DNA of 64,000 nucleotides from Sinotaia quadrata (taxonomy: Eukaryota; Mollusca; Gastropoda; Architaenioglossa; Viviparidae): NCBI GenBank assembly GCA_028829895.1, contig CM054178.1, forward strand, positions 23,727,701 through 23,791,700, given 5' to 3'. A model generated the notes under the pieces. The model saw only the letters and a program-made list of their open reading frames with translations. It did no database searches and was not told the DNA's origin. The translations under genes and the position numbers were made by a program. This document shows, one piece after another, positions 49,799 through 63,030 of the stretch; within the stretch, counting starts at the first letter, position 1; each line of letters starts with the position of its first letter.

Positions 49799-52700
49799 CA
49801 TACACACACAATAAAATCTGTACTCTTTGTCAGTTTTCAATGCATGATATAAACAGAAATTCACATTTCTATTAAATTACTTATATTTTTTCATTTATAG
49901 ATAAAGCACAAAATTATGCTATAATAGAAAGGCGCATACATTCTGATGTCACAGACCATGTGACTATATTATTTAAAGGTAATGACAAAGAATAGTGCAA
50001 CCTTTATTGATGGCTAAAAGTTCAAAAGAAAATTTATCAACAGGCTGTTTCTATGCAGCAAGAGATGGGTGTATTTATTTAAATAATAATAACTGATAAA
50101 TTCATAGATCAGAAAACTTTTGTTCAAATGTTATTTGTCAAAAAGTATTAGTAATTTTAGAAAATAATTTATCATTTCCTATAGAAGTGAGTTTACTTAG
50201 TAAATTACTAACTAGACACTAACTAAAAATTCCTGCCTAGACAATTATTTTGTGACAATCACCAAAGCATCAGTCAGTACCAAATGTGAAATGCTTGTAC
50301 CTCACATCTGACTGTACATATTCTGGTGAAAGTAGTTGGACAATTTTAACACATTTGGTCAGTACCTAATGCCAAAAGCTGGTCCTTTTAGATTACAATT
50401 CAATATCACCGGTCATGCTCTAATTAATAAATGAATCAACCACATTAGAGGCATGTGCAATTTATACAAAATACAACATATATAATAGAACACCCACACC
50501 GACCACTATTGTGTGTATTACTGTTGTTGACAAACTATAGTCTGCTTTAAATCAAAATTGTGCACGTCTGTCTCACTAGTGTAATGTACAATGTTGAAAA
50601 ATTACATGTGAATATTGAATGAACAATGTCATGGTGATCATCAACTGTTGCGTTTTTGTGGGGTGACAGCATGGACTGTGATGAAGTGGATGCCAAGTTT
50701 GTTTTTAAATAAATGGGTTTTAAGAATGGAGACAACTAATGGAAGAACTGGGACAACTGTTGACTATGAGCTTTACAGGAAGAATTTTCAATTTATAAAA
50801 ATTGTACTGTGATTAATAGAATATTTGAATTAACCTATGGTGTGCATATTCTTTGTTGAATATAAATAGCACAGGATTATCTTTAATTTATAGTGTACAC
50901 TGTCATTTTAAATTAAATATCATGTCATTATTGTTTATTTAAGTCATGTGTACGTGTTAAAAAGTTTTAACAAATACGTTTTCATACATATTTTCAATAC
51001 TTTAATACTTGTCACAAAACCTTTAAAATATAATGATGTTTTATTTATTTTTTCATAATTAATAATAGCATATGTGTTATACATCTTTTTAAGTCTATGA
51101 CTTATGCCTATATCATGCTTTTAATGATGTTTTACTTATTTTTTCATAATTAATAATAGCATATGTGTCAAACATCTTTTTATGCCTATGACTTATGCAT
51201 ACAGCTGCTTTTATACCAAGTATGCATTTTTAGAGATTTTTTAAGAATATAAAAGATACTATTGTGAAAAAACTAAAATAAAAAAAATGTATACATGACT
51301 TATCTATTCTTTAGATATATGGATAACATCATGCTGATCATTTTAATAGGTGAACCATAATTACCTTACATACAGTTTCCAGGTTGTGACCATTTATCCA
51401 TTTTTATTTTCTTTGTAAATAAACAAATAAAATGCTAAATGTAAATTAATGTATGATTAAACACAAATTATCTTTATATATTTAAATAGTCTGTTGATCA
51501 TTTTGATATGTGAACCAACTCTGTAAGATGTGTGGTTTGAGATATGGCAATTTGCTCATTTACGTTTTCTGTATTAAAATTGGGTAATGTTTTTTTTTGT
51601 TTTTGTTTAAATTTGCTGAAATGGTCATTTTCAGCTTCTAATAATTTCCACATCTTCTTTGCAATGCCTTTGGAAAAACAAATAGGCAAATGATTTAATA
51701 ATATGCATTCTGGTTGTGCTTTGTTCATCAATTGCATGTTATGATGCCATGAATGTTCCTGCTTGTTGCATTTTGCGAGCAATTTTATGAAACGGAAGCA
51801 TGATTTTTTGTAATAATTTAATAATTTTCTTGTAATTTGTAATAAACTGAAATGTCAATTTTGCATTATATCTGTTTGTTCTTGTTATCTGTGACAAAGT
51901 TTAATTCATTGCGGTTTTATTTTACTGGTAATGAAGTTGAAAAATCATACATTCATTATGTCTAAAAAAGTTGATCACAAATGACAATGCTAAATTAATG
52001 ATATCTCAAAAGGTATTACAGCTATCACCATAATTGTTTGTACACAACCTTATTTTATCAAATCACATATTTTGTGGAGAAAAGATTTCTACAATATTAA
52101 ATAGAAAAAAAATGAGACTACCTAGTAATAAAGTATATAGACAAAATATCTTACCTAGGATGAGTTGTGGCCAGTTGGTGTAACGTTTGGCTAGTGGGTA
52201 TAAAATTACCAATATCATGGATGCAGCGCCTAAAACAATACTGCAGAATCCAAGAAATATAATTATTTGATTTTTATAAGCTAATGAAACAATGCTGTAA
52301 AATCCAGGAATAAATAATAATTTGACTTTCATAAGTTAATACAACACTGAAGAACCTTGACATAAATTTTATAATCTGACTCATACAATTTAAATAAATA
52401 ACAGAACAATCCTGATAATTATAATAATTAATTATAATTGAACTATTTAATTAAGTTAATAAAACAACACTGAAGAATGCAGAAATAAATAGCAATATGA
52501 TACTTAAAGCTCATTGAAAAAATTTCAAAATACATTTAAAATTCTTAAAGAATAATTAGGAAATAATTTACTGAACACTGCTTATCATATAGGTAAAAAT
52601 GTGTAAACTGGAAATTAAACCCCGAATAAAATTTGTGAACATTAAAAGCACTAATATATGTATCAGTATTTTTGTAACTACATCGTATAAAAACAATTAA

Positions 52701-55700
52701 AGAAAATGATGAAAGCAAATATTGTAAAAAGAAGATAAATGGTGATCAACAGATATTTAAATGAACAAGAAATAACAGAAAATATTCAACTTACATCCAG
52801 TAACACATGAAACTGCCCTAAAGCCCTTTCAAGTAATAATGTACCATTATATTTTTAATTTTTATGCAATTTGTAGTAGTGTATGAAACTGCAAATGTGA
52901 AGATGAAGTTTGTTCTAGGTTAATTACAACATTATGCTTAACACTAATAACAGTAATAACACGAGTTAGTAACTATCTAAACAAAAAAGTGCTATGAAAA
53001 ATTGTGCCTAAACAAAATGTGCTGATGTATAGTTATTGTCATAAGATTAAATCACAAAATTTTCAAACTGCAAAAGATAAATGTGTAAATATCATATTTA
53101 GTGCATTTATAATATTATTAATTTAGTGCAGATCACTGGAACATCAGTTTCATAACTATCACAAAGTGAATGAGAAATTCATTTTCATTACTGAATCTTT
53201 CCTTTCTAAAATTCTAATGAGTTTTAAAGATGAAACTAATAACTAAACAAGAAAATGATTATAAAAATATAATAGTACTGTAAGCACTGCGTGTCAATGA
53301 AATAAATAAAATCCTTATTACATGAAACAAAAAGATAAAATCACTATTAGTTTTCTAAAAAAAAAATTCTTTAAATCAACTGATACAAGGACAGATTGGA
53401 CAATCTTCCTCACAGACTCAGAAGTAGAGAAGAATTTTTGGTCTGCTTAGAGGGATTTAACACAAATTCCATAATTTTTTCAAGATCTGTGGTGTAAAAC
53501 CTTTATTCTTCATATTTTTTCTGGGTTCAAATACCAGTTTTCTTATGCACTGTTTCAAATTTTATGCATCATTAGAGGCAGACCAGCTTTGAGTTTATAT
53601 GTTTAACTGAATTGAAAATGATAAAATCACTAAAGAAACCCAAACTGAAAAGTGGTGGCAAAGAGAAAAGAGAACAGCTACAATGCAATAGGCAAGCTAA
53701 CCTGTAAGTATTCAAATGAAGCAGAATGGCAAGAGCAATGGACAGCTGTGAAGCCAGAAAGACCAGGGCTTGAAAGTCAGTCAACTCCCCACTGGCAAGA
53801 GGTCGTAGTTTGGTCCGTTCTACCTGTTAAGTGAGAAGAAACAAACATGACATTTAACTTGATATAAAGTTGTTAAACTATTCTGTTATTTCAACAAATG
53901 TCTAATTCAAAGACAACAATTTGACTCCTCTCAAGCAGCTATCCCTTAAACAAAATTTATCTGTCTTTTTTAGAAAATAAAAATGGCTAGAACATGTCAG
54001 TAAGCTGTTATCTGCCCCCCCCCCCAATTTTTCATTATGTTTGGTATTTATTTACTGCTATAAAAGCATACAAACAAATACTGTTCTACATTTAAAGGTA
54101 TGTATAAATGTCTTGACTTGTACAAGTTTAGAATTAATATAGGATAAGAAAAGTGCTTTGAAGACATACTAACGACTACACTGAAATACTCAGAGTACAG
54201 ACAGTAGAAATTTTAGAGACATGTAAACTGATTCAAAGAATATCTAATACTTACTTCCAATATCAGGAATTGAAACTGATACTCTACTTTTTATGAACTA
54301 AAGTAATTAAAAGAAAGATTAAGTAAATTAGTACGTTTCTTGACTGCTTCACACATCATTTACTACACCTAAAATATATTACCCAGAATGGGAAATGCAA
54401 TCTGAGTGAAACACAAATTGTCCACAGTGCATGAAGATCACAGCAATATATTAACTAAGGTTAGCATGCACTAAACACCTTCAGCTACAACACCATGTAA
54501 AACACCTTCCTCAGAAACAAGTGAGAGGAAGGAGACCCCACAGGAACATACCAAACCGAGAATGGCAGTTGAAGTCAAAAGGTTCCTACAGTTTCCTGTG
54601 GGAAAAGAAGTCAACAACAACAAAAAAAGCATCCACTTTACATATAATTGAATAATTTGTGGTTTAAGTGCTACTGGTTAGAGGACTGAGTGCATGTTGG
54701 TTGGACATGTAATGTAGGGGATGCTTCCGGCTTCCGCCACTTTCGCATTTGGAGAGAGGGGGAGAGGGAGGAGTGAGTGCATGTATTGAAAATTTTGTAG
54801 TTTTAGGGCTACTGGCAAGCCCCCTTATAGGAAAGCAAGATTCTAATTTCTAAGGAACTAAGGTATACAAAAGAAGTCCAACCATAACAATTTTATTATA
54901 TGTATTGATTACAGTATTAACAAATTTTTCCAAATATTAATCACAATGCAAACCATCATTATTTTTCAAAATATTTTGATTCAAATTGTGGTTCAGATTC
55001 ACTGAAATTTTTCATTTATGATCATACCATTTTGAATCAAACAATAGCATAATGATAAAATTATTGTTTACCCTTGAAAATCCCACTAGCAAGCTCAAAA
55101 TTTGTGAGTGAAAAAATATAATTTGCAAGGTCAGAAAATAACAAGCTGGCTATAATTTATAGTATAATAAGGCAATATTCTATCACCAAAAAATCATGAT
55201 TTTCTATCTACTTTAAAAAAAAAAATAATTACAGGCAATTAATTTGACTAGCATTTTCAGGTTAGACACAAGTTGCAATTGCTGAGAACATAGAATAAAA
55301 ATAATAATGTACTTATATAGAATAAAAATAATAATGTACTTATATATCTTGGATGCATGCCATGTGCAGGCGAGGGGCATGCATAGATACCCATCCCTTT
55401 TGGCATGTGGTCAACTGCACATCTGTACTGAAGTAACTCAGAAATATTCGGATCAGTTCAAATTCAGAAAAGTCACTTGCATCAGCAGCAACCACCCTGT
55501 CGCTCTCAGGTATCACTCAGCCAATATGGGTTGTGTGCTACTTTCTGCAGGCTTTGTTTAGGATTCATTTGTTTTCATTTTGTGTTCATTTAAATCACAG
55601 TGTCTTTTATTCATCACCCACTTTACTGGATATTGTGTGCTTGAATTATTACTTATTTACAATGGCATTTCATATAGCTAGTTAAAAAAATCTAAATAAT

Positions 55701-57504
55701 TAAAATCTTCAAATAATAATGAAGCAGTCAGATATATGTTTGTTTTTTGTTTTAAAAAAAAAAGTAATACTGAAACCAATTGCATGATCACTGTCCAATA
55801 CATAACACAACAGCATCGATGAATTTGCAGGAGTGGATAAATCTATTGTTATTGGTGGGGTGAAGTTGTATTAATCAAATAACCAATCTAATGCAAATAA
55901 AAAATAAAAAAGGTAACAGTGGCTGATATATCAGTTAATTAAAATATTTTTATAAAATCTGCCATTATCATGTTTAAAGGAAAGGAGTAATAAAACTGAA
56001 GTATTTCTTATTATTAAGACAAAGACAAATATATATTGCTTCACATATACCACCATTTAATAAATAACATTTGCTCTTACAAGGTGCAATAAACATTTAA
56101 GATATAATGGACATTACAGCACAATTAATTTAAATATCAAACAATTTTTTTCATTAAAAAGAATATTTAAAATAAAATTTAAAAAATGCTAATGTATATT
56201 ATATAATACCTTCTTATCAAAGTCTTTGTCCCACATATCATTGATAATACAACCAGCACCTCGCATAATGAAAGCTCCTGCACCAAACAAAGCCAGCATT
56301 TTTGCATCTGGAAAACAGCCTGGGTCTGCTGCCATTGCAATGCTCCATGTACATGGCCAGAACAATAGCATAGTACCTAGTAACATCAACATATACTAAA
56401 TATTGAAGACCTGAACAATTTATTTCATAATAATTGCATAGCACTCTACTCATTCTTTTGCACAATACTAAGACTAGAGTTAAAGTCACTTGATGTTCCA
56501 GGTATGCCAATAGTTTACTTTTTAATAAATGTATTACTATTACTAGTATTATATTACTATTTACTATTTAGTGTTATTTCCATTTCACCATAACATTTAG
56601 GTGGTATTTATCACAGTTTATAATAAAACAAGTCAAAAGAAAAGTGATTACCCCCCAAAAAAAAAAAAAAAGTGGATTGGTTTATCAACTTTATGGCATA
56701 ATACTTTAATAGAAATAATGTTATCTATTTTTTCCACCATGAATAAATAAACTACATATTATTATTAATAAAAATATCTTTATTTCCTGACTAAAAAAAG
56801 ATAAAACAGACATTAGCAGTACACTACAGGATCAATCATTCATCCACCCCAACCCTTAGATTTAAAACAGATTCCACAAAACTTCAAATATTATATATAC
56901 TTTTGAAATTTCTTGTATTTACATGCACCTTTTCTGTTCACTGTCGACATTAACTGACAAAGTGACAGTTGGCATGATAACTAGAGAAGAAAAAATAATC
57001 ACATCTAAGCATGTACTAATAGTAATACATACCAATAGGTTTATCAAAACGTATCAATCGTAAGTAAGGTTGGAATGATGGTGGCGATGCTTCCAATATT
57101 GATTTTGGTAAGACACTCAAAGTTCTTGTAAAAAGTTGCTTACTGCTGCTCGGAGTTTCAGGAAATAAATTTGTTTGTCGATTGCTCGGTGATCCTTGAG
57201 GAGTTTGATGCAAATTTACATTCAGTACCGAATTCAGCAGCAGAGGCCATTTCAAAACAAAATTTGAATATAGTATCTTTCTCTTTGAGCTGTAAAAGTT
57301 CAAAATGTGACTGTAAGTGTAATGTCTGTTGTGAAGAACAAAAGGAGGCGCTTGGCATAAAGTCTCCGGGTGTTCGAACGAGCTCCTTCTAGATTTTGAC
57401 TTGAATGATTTAGATACTGACATATATGAGAATGTCTCCACTCTTTCAAGCCTTAAATATAACGGTGGCACCATTGTTTTTAGCAGAAGATAACGGCAAA
57501 ACAT
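39109..57504 (-). CDS. COQ2: 4-hydroxybenzoate polyprenyltransferase, mitochondrial (last exon not found)
   Basis: Attaches the polyprenyl tail to the aromatic ring in ubiquinone synthesis; an inner mitochondrial membrane UbiA-family protein. Exons 57504-57033, 56376-56210, 53823-53702, 52240-52155, one of two exon 5 forms, and 39297-39109 join in phase (390 codons with the distal exon 5). The first exon gives a long basic, Ser-rich N-terminus consistent with a mitochondrial presequence. The first UbiA metal-binding Asp motif is present as [11 protein letters not shown], and the second as [13 protein letters not shown] or [13 protein letters not shown]. Alignment to human COQ2 is clear throughout ([41 protein letters not shown]). 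The segment corresponding to human IYTLDIHRPEDCWNKF onward is missing from the window. Confidence 0.95.
39976..40109 (-). CDS. COQ2: COQ2 alternative exon 5, ubiquinone type
   Basis: 134 bp after acceptor atgctag, ending CACCAA|gtaagt; enters phase 1, leaves phase 0, exactly as the proximal form. It reads [18 protein letters not shown] through [14 protein letters not shown], close to human [14 protein letters not shown]...YDTIYAHQ. This is the version expected to use 4-hydroxybenzoate. Confidence 0.95.
40885..41155. repeat. Hairpin repeat in the exon 5 intron
   Basis: The right half (from about 41054) is the reverse complement of the left half with gaps: aacttgg..at.ataggcattt and agaacctattt pairs recur inverted, and atagtac...cttgag pairs with ctcaag-type sequence at the outer ends. 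Looks like a palindromic short element. Confidence 0.8.
44238..44295. repeat. (TA)n microsatellite
   Basis: About 29 uninterrupted TA units. Confidence 0.97.
45991..46121 (-). CDS. COQ2: COQ2 alternative exon 5, rhodoquinone type
   Basis: 131 bp after acceptor atttcag, ending CACCAG|gtactc; enters phase 1, leaves phase 0. It reads [20 protein letters not shown] through to [12 protein letters not shown]. Compared with the distal exon it has Leu for Phe (TLN versus TFN), Ala for Gly in LLAWSA, and Ser for Ala in YSHQ. As I recall, the Leu and Ser are the two changes shared by COQ-2e-type exons of rhodoquinone-making animals. The frame is intact with no decay, so it is under selection. Its base composition is GC-richer than the distal exon. 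Confidence 0.92.
46122..52154 (-). other. COQ2 intron 4
   Basis: About 6 kb with no exon seen. Contains a (GT)n run (49098-49120), a (TA)n run (49760-49794) and a 100-bp tandem pair at 51030-51200. Confidence 0.6.
51030..51200. repeat. Tandem duplication, about 95 bp
   Basis: Two copies of a block containing ttcataattaataatagcat and catctttttaagtctatgac with few differences. Confidence 0.85.
52155..52240 (-). CDS. COQ2: COQ2 exon 4
   Basis: 86 bp after acceptor ctgcag, ending CTAG|gtaaga (phase 1). Encodes a membrane helix and [15 protein letters not shown], next to exon 5 in the protein. Confidence 0.93.
52241..53701 (-). other. COQ2 intron 3
   Basis: 1.46 kb, AT-rich, with diverged repeats of taatacaacactgaagaa near 52260-52520. 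No exon seen. Confidence 0.6.
53702..53823 (-). CDS. COQ2: COQ2 exon 3
   Basis: 122 bp after acceptor ttaacag, ending TACAG|gttagc. Encodes [20 protein letters not shown] and the following membrane helix; human has VTRTANRPIAAGDISTFQ. Confidence 0.93.
53824..56209 (-). other. COQ2 intron 2 with two dispersed repeats
   Basis: 2.4 kb. Holds a diverged copy of the 31740-31990 family at 54365-54910 and a copy of the 22735-24290 family at 55068-55640, plus a poly(C) run at 54016-54025. Confidence 0.65.
55068..55640. repeat. Dispersed repeat family copy B, uninterrupted
   Basis: Aligns with 22735-23110 plus 24110-24290 in the same order, without the 1-kb insert. Contains a small local duplication of ataaaaataataatgtactt. 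Confidence 0.75.
56210..56376 (-). CDS. COQ2: COQ2 exon 2 (first Asp motif)
   Basis: 167 bp after acceptor ttactag, ending AAGAAG|gtatta. Contains [20 protein letters not shown], the first magnesium-prenyl diphosphate motif. Confidence 0.95.
57033..57504 (-). CDS. COQ2: COQ2 exon 1
   Basis: 157 codons plus one base, from ATG to CCTATTG|gtatgt. The first 120 residues are rich in Ser, Arg and Lys with few acids (presequence). The end, [12 protein letters not shown], matches the start of the UbiA domain. Confidence 0.9.
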
Positions 57505-57887
57505 AGTTGTATACCTAGAAGTAGAAGTAGAAAGAAGAATTAGACTGCAATGCTTCCACTGTTGAGGTCACTAGCTTACATATTAAATAGACGGGGTGGG
57601 GTGGGGAATAAAATAGACAAACTGCAATAAAATTTAAGTTTTATGCCACGAAATTAAATTTTGATAATCATCAAATTCACTAATCTATTACTTTGTATCA
57701 GTGTAATATGAGTGAAACGGCGCCGACACTACTACTAGTAGATCGGTTATCTCGCGTCAAGGGGAAGGTCACAACACCAACATGTCCATGACCTTCCTTG
57801 CAATTAAGAAGCGATCACAATCGTTACTCTGAGAGCTATTAATTCATCCATGTTCAGAATAAATCATATAGATATCTGTGACATGCA
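57505..57887. promoter_or_regulatory. COQ2 5' flank
   Basis: Sequence upstream of the COQ2 ATG. It contains the most CpG-rich stretch nearby (acggcgccgac and tctcgcgtc, 57718-57758). That this is the promoter is inference from position. Confidence 0.35.
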
Positions 57888-58817
57888 CCCCGTTGTTATT
57901 GGTTATGATTATTTTTAATTATTAATCATCCATAACTAATCACATGGAGAAGTCTTAATTTATGTTCATTAATAATTCTCCCAGGAGACAACACTAGGCA
58001 GAGAGGACCACTTGATTTTAAGAGATTTATGCGTATGGGTTCGAATCAAGGAGGATTGATTACTTCCGGTTCATTTGTTAACCTTTTGCGAAAACCACAT
58101 TTAATGTTACACCGACAATGCCCCGACTTACAAGTAATTGTTATTGCACATGTTGTGTAGATTGTGATGTTGTAAGCTTCAAGTGTCCAACTTTTATCAT
58201 TTCATACATTACCCAAGGATGAATAACTGAGAAAACAATAGATATTAAAAATCCGCAGAGACGAAGTATTTACAAGTCGGCTTAATTTTAATTTTAACCT
58301 AAATTAATAAATTATATAGGCCCCTAATTTTTGCTATGATTTTTGTGTGTGCAGTTCCTTAAACATTAGGCCCTATAGGCCTATACACTTTTCAAAGACT
58401 TTAAAATCTATTTTAGAAAACTAAAAAGTATGATCTCCATTTTTTATTTCACTATTTAACTCAATAACTGTATGCTTTTGTTAGTAAATAAATACTTGTG
58501 GCTCATCACCCATTTCCCTTAGGCTAATTATTGTGAAATATTACGTGACTTCTTTTACAATAAAGAACATTTTAAGAATTTATATATATATATTACACTG
58601 TTATTAATGATATTTAAAAAAATAATTATTGATTAATGAATTAGTAGGAACATATTTTCGCTGCAGTTAGTTACTAAGAATAAATTATTCAATAATATTC
58701 ATAGTGATTTTCACTAGATGCCAGAGATTATTGGTGTTAAAATTAAAATTCTCACCACTTGTAATTAGTTATGGATGATTAATTAATTAATAATAATCAT
58801 AACCAATAACTAGGTGG
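57888..58817. mobile_element. Candidate non-autonomous element with inverted arms
   Basis: Left arm about 57888-57985 and right arm about 58717-58817 are reverse complements; the best part is gttattggttatgattatt against its inverse, and atcatccataactaat. Overall about 930 bp with no open frame, as expected of a MITE-like element. It lies 400 bp upstream of COQ2 exon 1. No target-site duplication is clear. Confidence 0.65.
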
Positions 58818-61800
58818 CATTGGCATCAAGCAGAGTAGATAGGAAAACTCTAAAGTATTAGTAGTATTAGTGGAAAATAATTTGATATCCAATGTTAAAA
58901 TAAAATAAATCTGTTTAATTAATTAAAATTTACATAAATGTATAATTAAGAACTGTGATCTTCATCCATTCACACAATACCGAAGAAAAAACATGATTAA
59001 AGTAATCAAAGTGTACCAAAAACAAAGACTATAATTTAAATGAAATGAGATTGTACCTAATCCATGCAAAAGTTGCTTGTCAAAAATTGTTTTTTTGGTT
59101 ATAAACATTTAAACACAGAATGTTTTGTACTTTATTTTGATGGAATATGCACACATTTGTAATTTGGTGACTCTAGTAGCTAATAACCATTCAAATGCAT
59201 CAATACAGACTTATTTTTAGTAACAACTGTAAACCACTTCTACATATACCAAGCTAATACTTAGTGCAAATGTGAAAGATTTTCTGAAATCCACTTCTCT
59301 CATATATTAATAATATATGCATTCCAAAAGTAATTATAATTTTAAGTATGGTTTAAAGTTAAAAGATTGAAGTTAAAAGAACGTATTATTTTTTAAAATA
59401 AAAAGTAATGTGAAGGGAAATTATATTTAGTACATTTATTTTTAATAAATTTTCATGTACAAACACTCTCTCTCACATATATTCTTTACCTTGCGACTTT
59501 ATACTCTGTATAATTTATACAAACATATTTACAAGTTTATGTGTGTTGACATATTTTATTAATAATGAATGCTTTCCTTCGCATTGTCTACAGCACACTA
59601 CACTAAAACTTCCACTAGCGTCACACACATACCAGAGATTGTGTGTATGTGCTTTGATTTTGAAAAATGAAAATAAACCTGAAATACATACACATTAAAA
59701 CAAACACAATGGTCTGAATTTTTCAAAAAAGTAGTTTTTTCATATGAAATGGCAAACTATTGTTGATATTATTTAATGATTTTATTCTGTAAGTTTAATG
59801 TTACAAATTAATATTTTCAAGGATGTTTATTTTCAGCATTTAAAATATAAAAGACTTTATCTTTACCAAATACTAAAACCAAAAATTATTAAAATAAATG
59901 TCTAATAAAATTAATCAAATATGGTTAAATTACTATGTTAAACCTAGGCATATTTTATGAATGTTTTTGAACACAATGTCTTCAGCACTGTTGTGTTAGG
60001 TTGGTATTCTCAAAATGGCCATATTGAAATTTCATTAGTGACATATTGGTGATGATTGCTATCATCAGATGTCCTCTCTATTTATATATAGCTCATTGGT
60101 TAAACCACTAAATTATAATTATTTGAATGTTATTTTAATTAGTAAAGATGTGCATTATTAGGTTAGCATCTTGATAATGTCAAATATTATAAATATAATC
60201 ATGATCTTTTAGGAAAAACAAGTTAAAATTTCACTGCCACACCCTCTCTCACCCACCAAAAAAAAAAAAAGAAAAAAAAAAAGAAAAAAAGAACAAAGGA
60301 ACAAAGGGTAAAAATATAAAGTTCATATTTCACAGAAATTAACACTAACTTTTGTTTTATCGAAGAGCAAGTTTAGGCAATAATTTTATTATGAAATTTT
60401 AATCAGTGTATTTACATTAAAGAAAAAAGGTATTTCATGTTGTTTATAATGCAAGAAAGATATTTTTTAAAGTTATTAATAAGAAAGTGCATATTTCTAC
60501 AGTGACACATGAATAAGCAAATATTTTGTTTTATGCAGAATACTAATTTTTAATTAGTTTATATAATTATAATACTATTTAAAAGAATTATTTTGTTCAT
60601 GGCATCTTATACATGCTTAATTTTATATACATAATGAATTACTGTCATATGAAAAACATTTAAACTGATCTGATATAAAATATTCTATAGTTGTATTAAC
60701 TTTTATTAATAAATTCCTTGATTTTTTCAATTGTACTGCAGTGCTGAAGTAGTATTAGTTAAAGATATATAACAAACTGGTGGCTCCTGAAATACATTCA
60801 ATTCACTGTGATTTATTTTGAAACAGAAAAAACAACAGCATGGAAGACAATTTTATATATTTTATTAGCAACACATCATACTAATTATCTTTTTAAAAAA
60901 ATTAATAATTAAAATTGGTTTCTGCTGAAAATATAAAAATGGTCTGGTCTATCAATGCCAGTTTGAAAAAATAGAAAGCATTTAAGAATCACAAATACTT
61001 GATGAAACTTAAGCAGATCAGAAATGAAATTCTACACACAATTCTAATTTGAATTTCAATTGAAATTTACATAAAAGAAACAAGTGTCATAAAAAGGCAT
61101 ACACTAAAGTTTTAACTAATAACCAAAAATTTACATGATGGTTAGAACCGTGTGAGTGGGATATGCTAGGAAATAATGCTGGCAAAATGTCTTGCATGAA
61201 TTGTCTCCCCAAGTGAATTCTTATTTTTTAGTTTAATTTTAAAGAAAGCCAAGGTACATTTTTATTTTACACCATGCAAGAGTGTTTGCACACATTTAAA
61301 AAACCTACATGACAATATTTTAAGGATCTAATGAGAAGTAATCCAGATCAACTGTGAAAGTAAGATAAAGAATGTATTCAAAGATAGAATGCTAAATTTG
61401 AAAGACCTATTTGGAGAGCAAGTATGTTGTCTTCATGAGTGATTCATGATATTGCAATTATTAATTACAGAAGAAACAAATCGTACACCTGTTGCACAAG
61501 GTTTTGGTTAAATGGAACAGTCTATGCTTTGAGGTCTAAACAATGTGTTGTCAAATGGAAGATGACACGAGTTGTACAATCTGTTTCACAAGATTTTGTT
61601 ATATATATATAGAACAATCTATATTGTTCTGAAGTCCAAACAATGTGGTGTCATATGGAACAGTCTATACTCTAAACAATGTGATGTCAAAAGGAAGGTA
61701 ATAATATAGTTGTACAGCCTGTTATACAAGGCTATGGTTATATGGAGCAGTCTATACTCTAAACAAGGTGATGTCAAAAGGAAGGTAATAATATAGTTGT

Positions 61801-63030
61801 ACAACCTGTTATACAAGGCTATGGTTATATGGAGCAGTCTATATTCTAACATCTAGACAATGTCAGAAAGAAGGTAACAACATAGTTATACACCTGTTGC
61901 ATGAGGCTATAGTAATATAAAATATATATTCTAAAGCCTAGACAATATGATATCAAGAGGAAGGTAACAACATTAAGTTGTATAAACCAGTTTTACTAGG
62001 TTGTGGTTACATAACAACAGTCTATATTTTGAATCTGACAAGTTATACAGCTTGTCATTACCTTCCTTTTGTCTAACTTGTCATGCAAGGTTGTAGTTAA
62101 TGTCATAAGGATGGTAATGACACAACAGATACACTTTCTCATCCCTTGCATAATCTAATATGAATTAATATTAAATAGGAATGACAACTATGTGAAAAGT
62201 ACCAATGCTCCATACAATAGGAATGACAATAAGCCTCTAAACTGGTACACAATCTTGTGTCTCAATGAGTTCCGATTTTAAAATGTTATTTCTTAGACTT
62301 TACTAAAACTTTTGAAAAATCTTATATTATTTATACAGTACAATCCACTTACAAACTATATAGATTATAGGCATGTTCAAAGCTGGTCCCATTCAAACTA
62401 CTATTTAATTATAAAGACTGAATTGTTTACAAATACTGATAGCATAAATTAGTTACCAGCACAGACTGTCAAGTGCCAGGTCTCATTAAACAGGTGTTCA
62501 GTACATTAGTTGTATTATGTAAAATAAAGTTGTAGTGAAGCTGCCACTATAAGCCCAATTTCTGTTTGAAAACTATTTACAATAAAGGAAACAGACGAGG
62601 CTACCATCTAAAACTTGGTTTAAGATCATAAATATTTTTGGTAAGAGGAGTTGAACATTATGATACCCTGTTTTATCTGTAACAAAACCTGTGTTAGACA
62701 CCAGTTTACCAGCTGTGTCCACTGTCTTTCTGTAAATTAGTTTTTTTTAAAGTGCTATATAAATTATGTTGTCTTTAGTAGAACCAGTGCTAGACAACCG
62801 CGTTCCAGCTCAGTGTCCATTGATTTTCTATAAATTAGCTTTTTAATTGCTAAATAAATTATATTCTCTGTAACAGAACCCGTGCCAGATTACCATGATA
62901 CAAACTTTGGTGCCCAATGCCTTTCTTCAAAAGAGTTTCCTAAGTGCTATGCAAATTTATACTTGTACCTATATAAATTTTGCAATGAAATTATGATAAC
63001 AAAACATACTAAAAATGAAAACAAAACAGG
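58818..63030. other. Intergenic region upstream of COQ2
   Basis: 4.2 kb of AT-rich sequence. I see an A-rich tract at 60258-60290, tandem repeats at 61500-62110 and no exon. Short open frames here have no recognisable motif. Confidence 0.5.
61500..62110. repeat. Minisatellite, about 85-bp unit, diverged
   Basis: Six to seven copies of a unit containing tatatggagcagtctatact, aggaaggtaataatatagtt and tgttatacaaggctatggtt; the two around 61680-61840 are nearly identical. Confidence 0.85.

Noticed and set aside
56238..56510. 90-residue minus-strand frame overlapping COQ2 exon 2
   Set aside because: Shadow frame; the COQ2 frame carries the NDMWD motif and fits the splice sites.
58038..58048. ggttcgaatca, like the B box of a tRNA gene or SINE
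   Set aside because: No A box or acceptor-stem pairing at proper spacing, so not a tRNA; a lone B-box match is weak evidence for a SINE.
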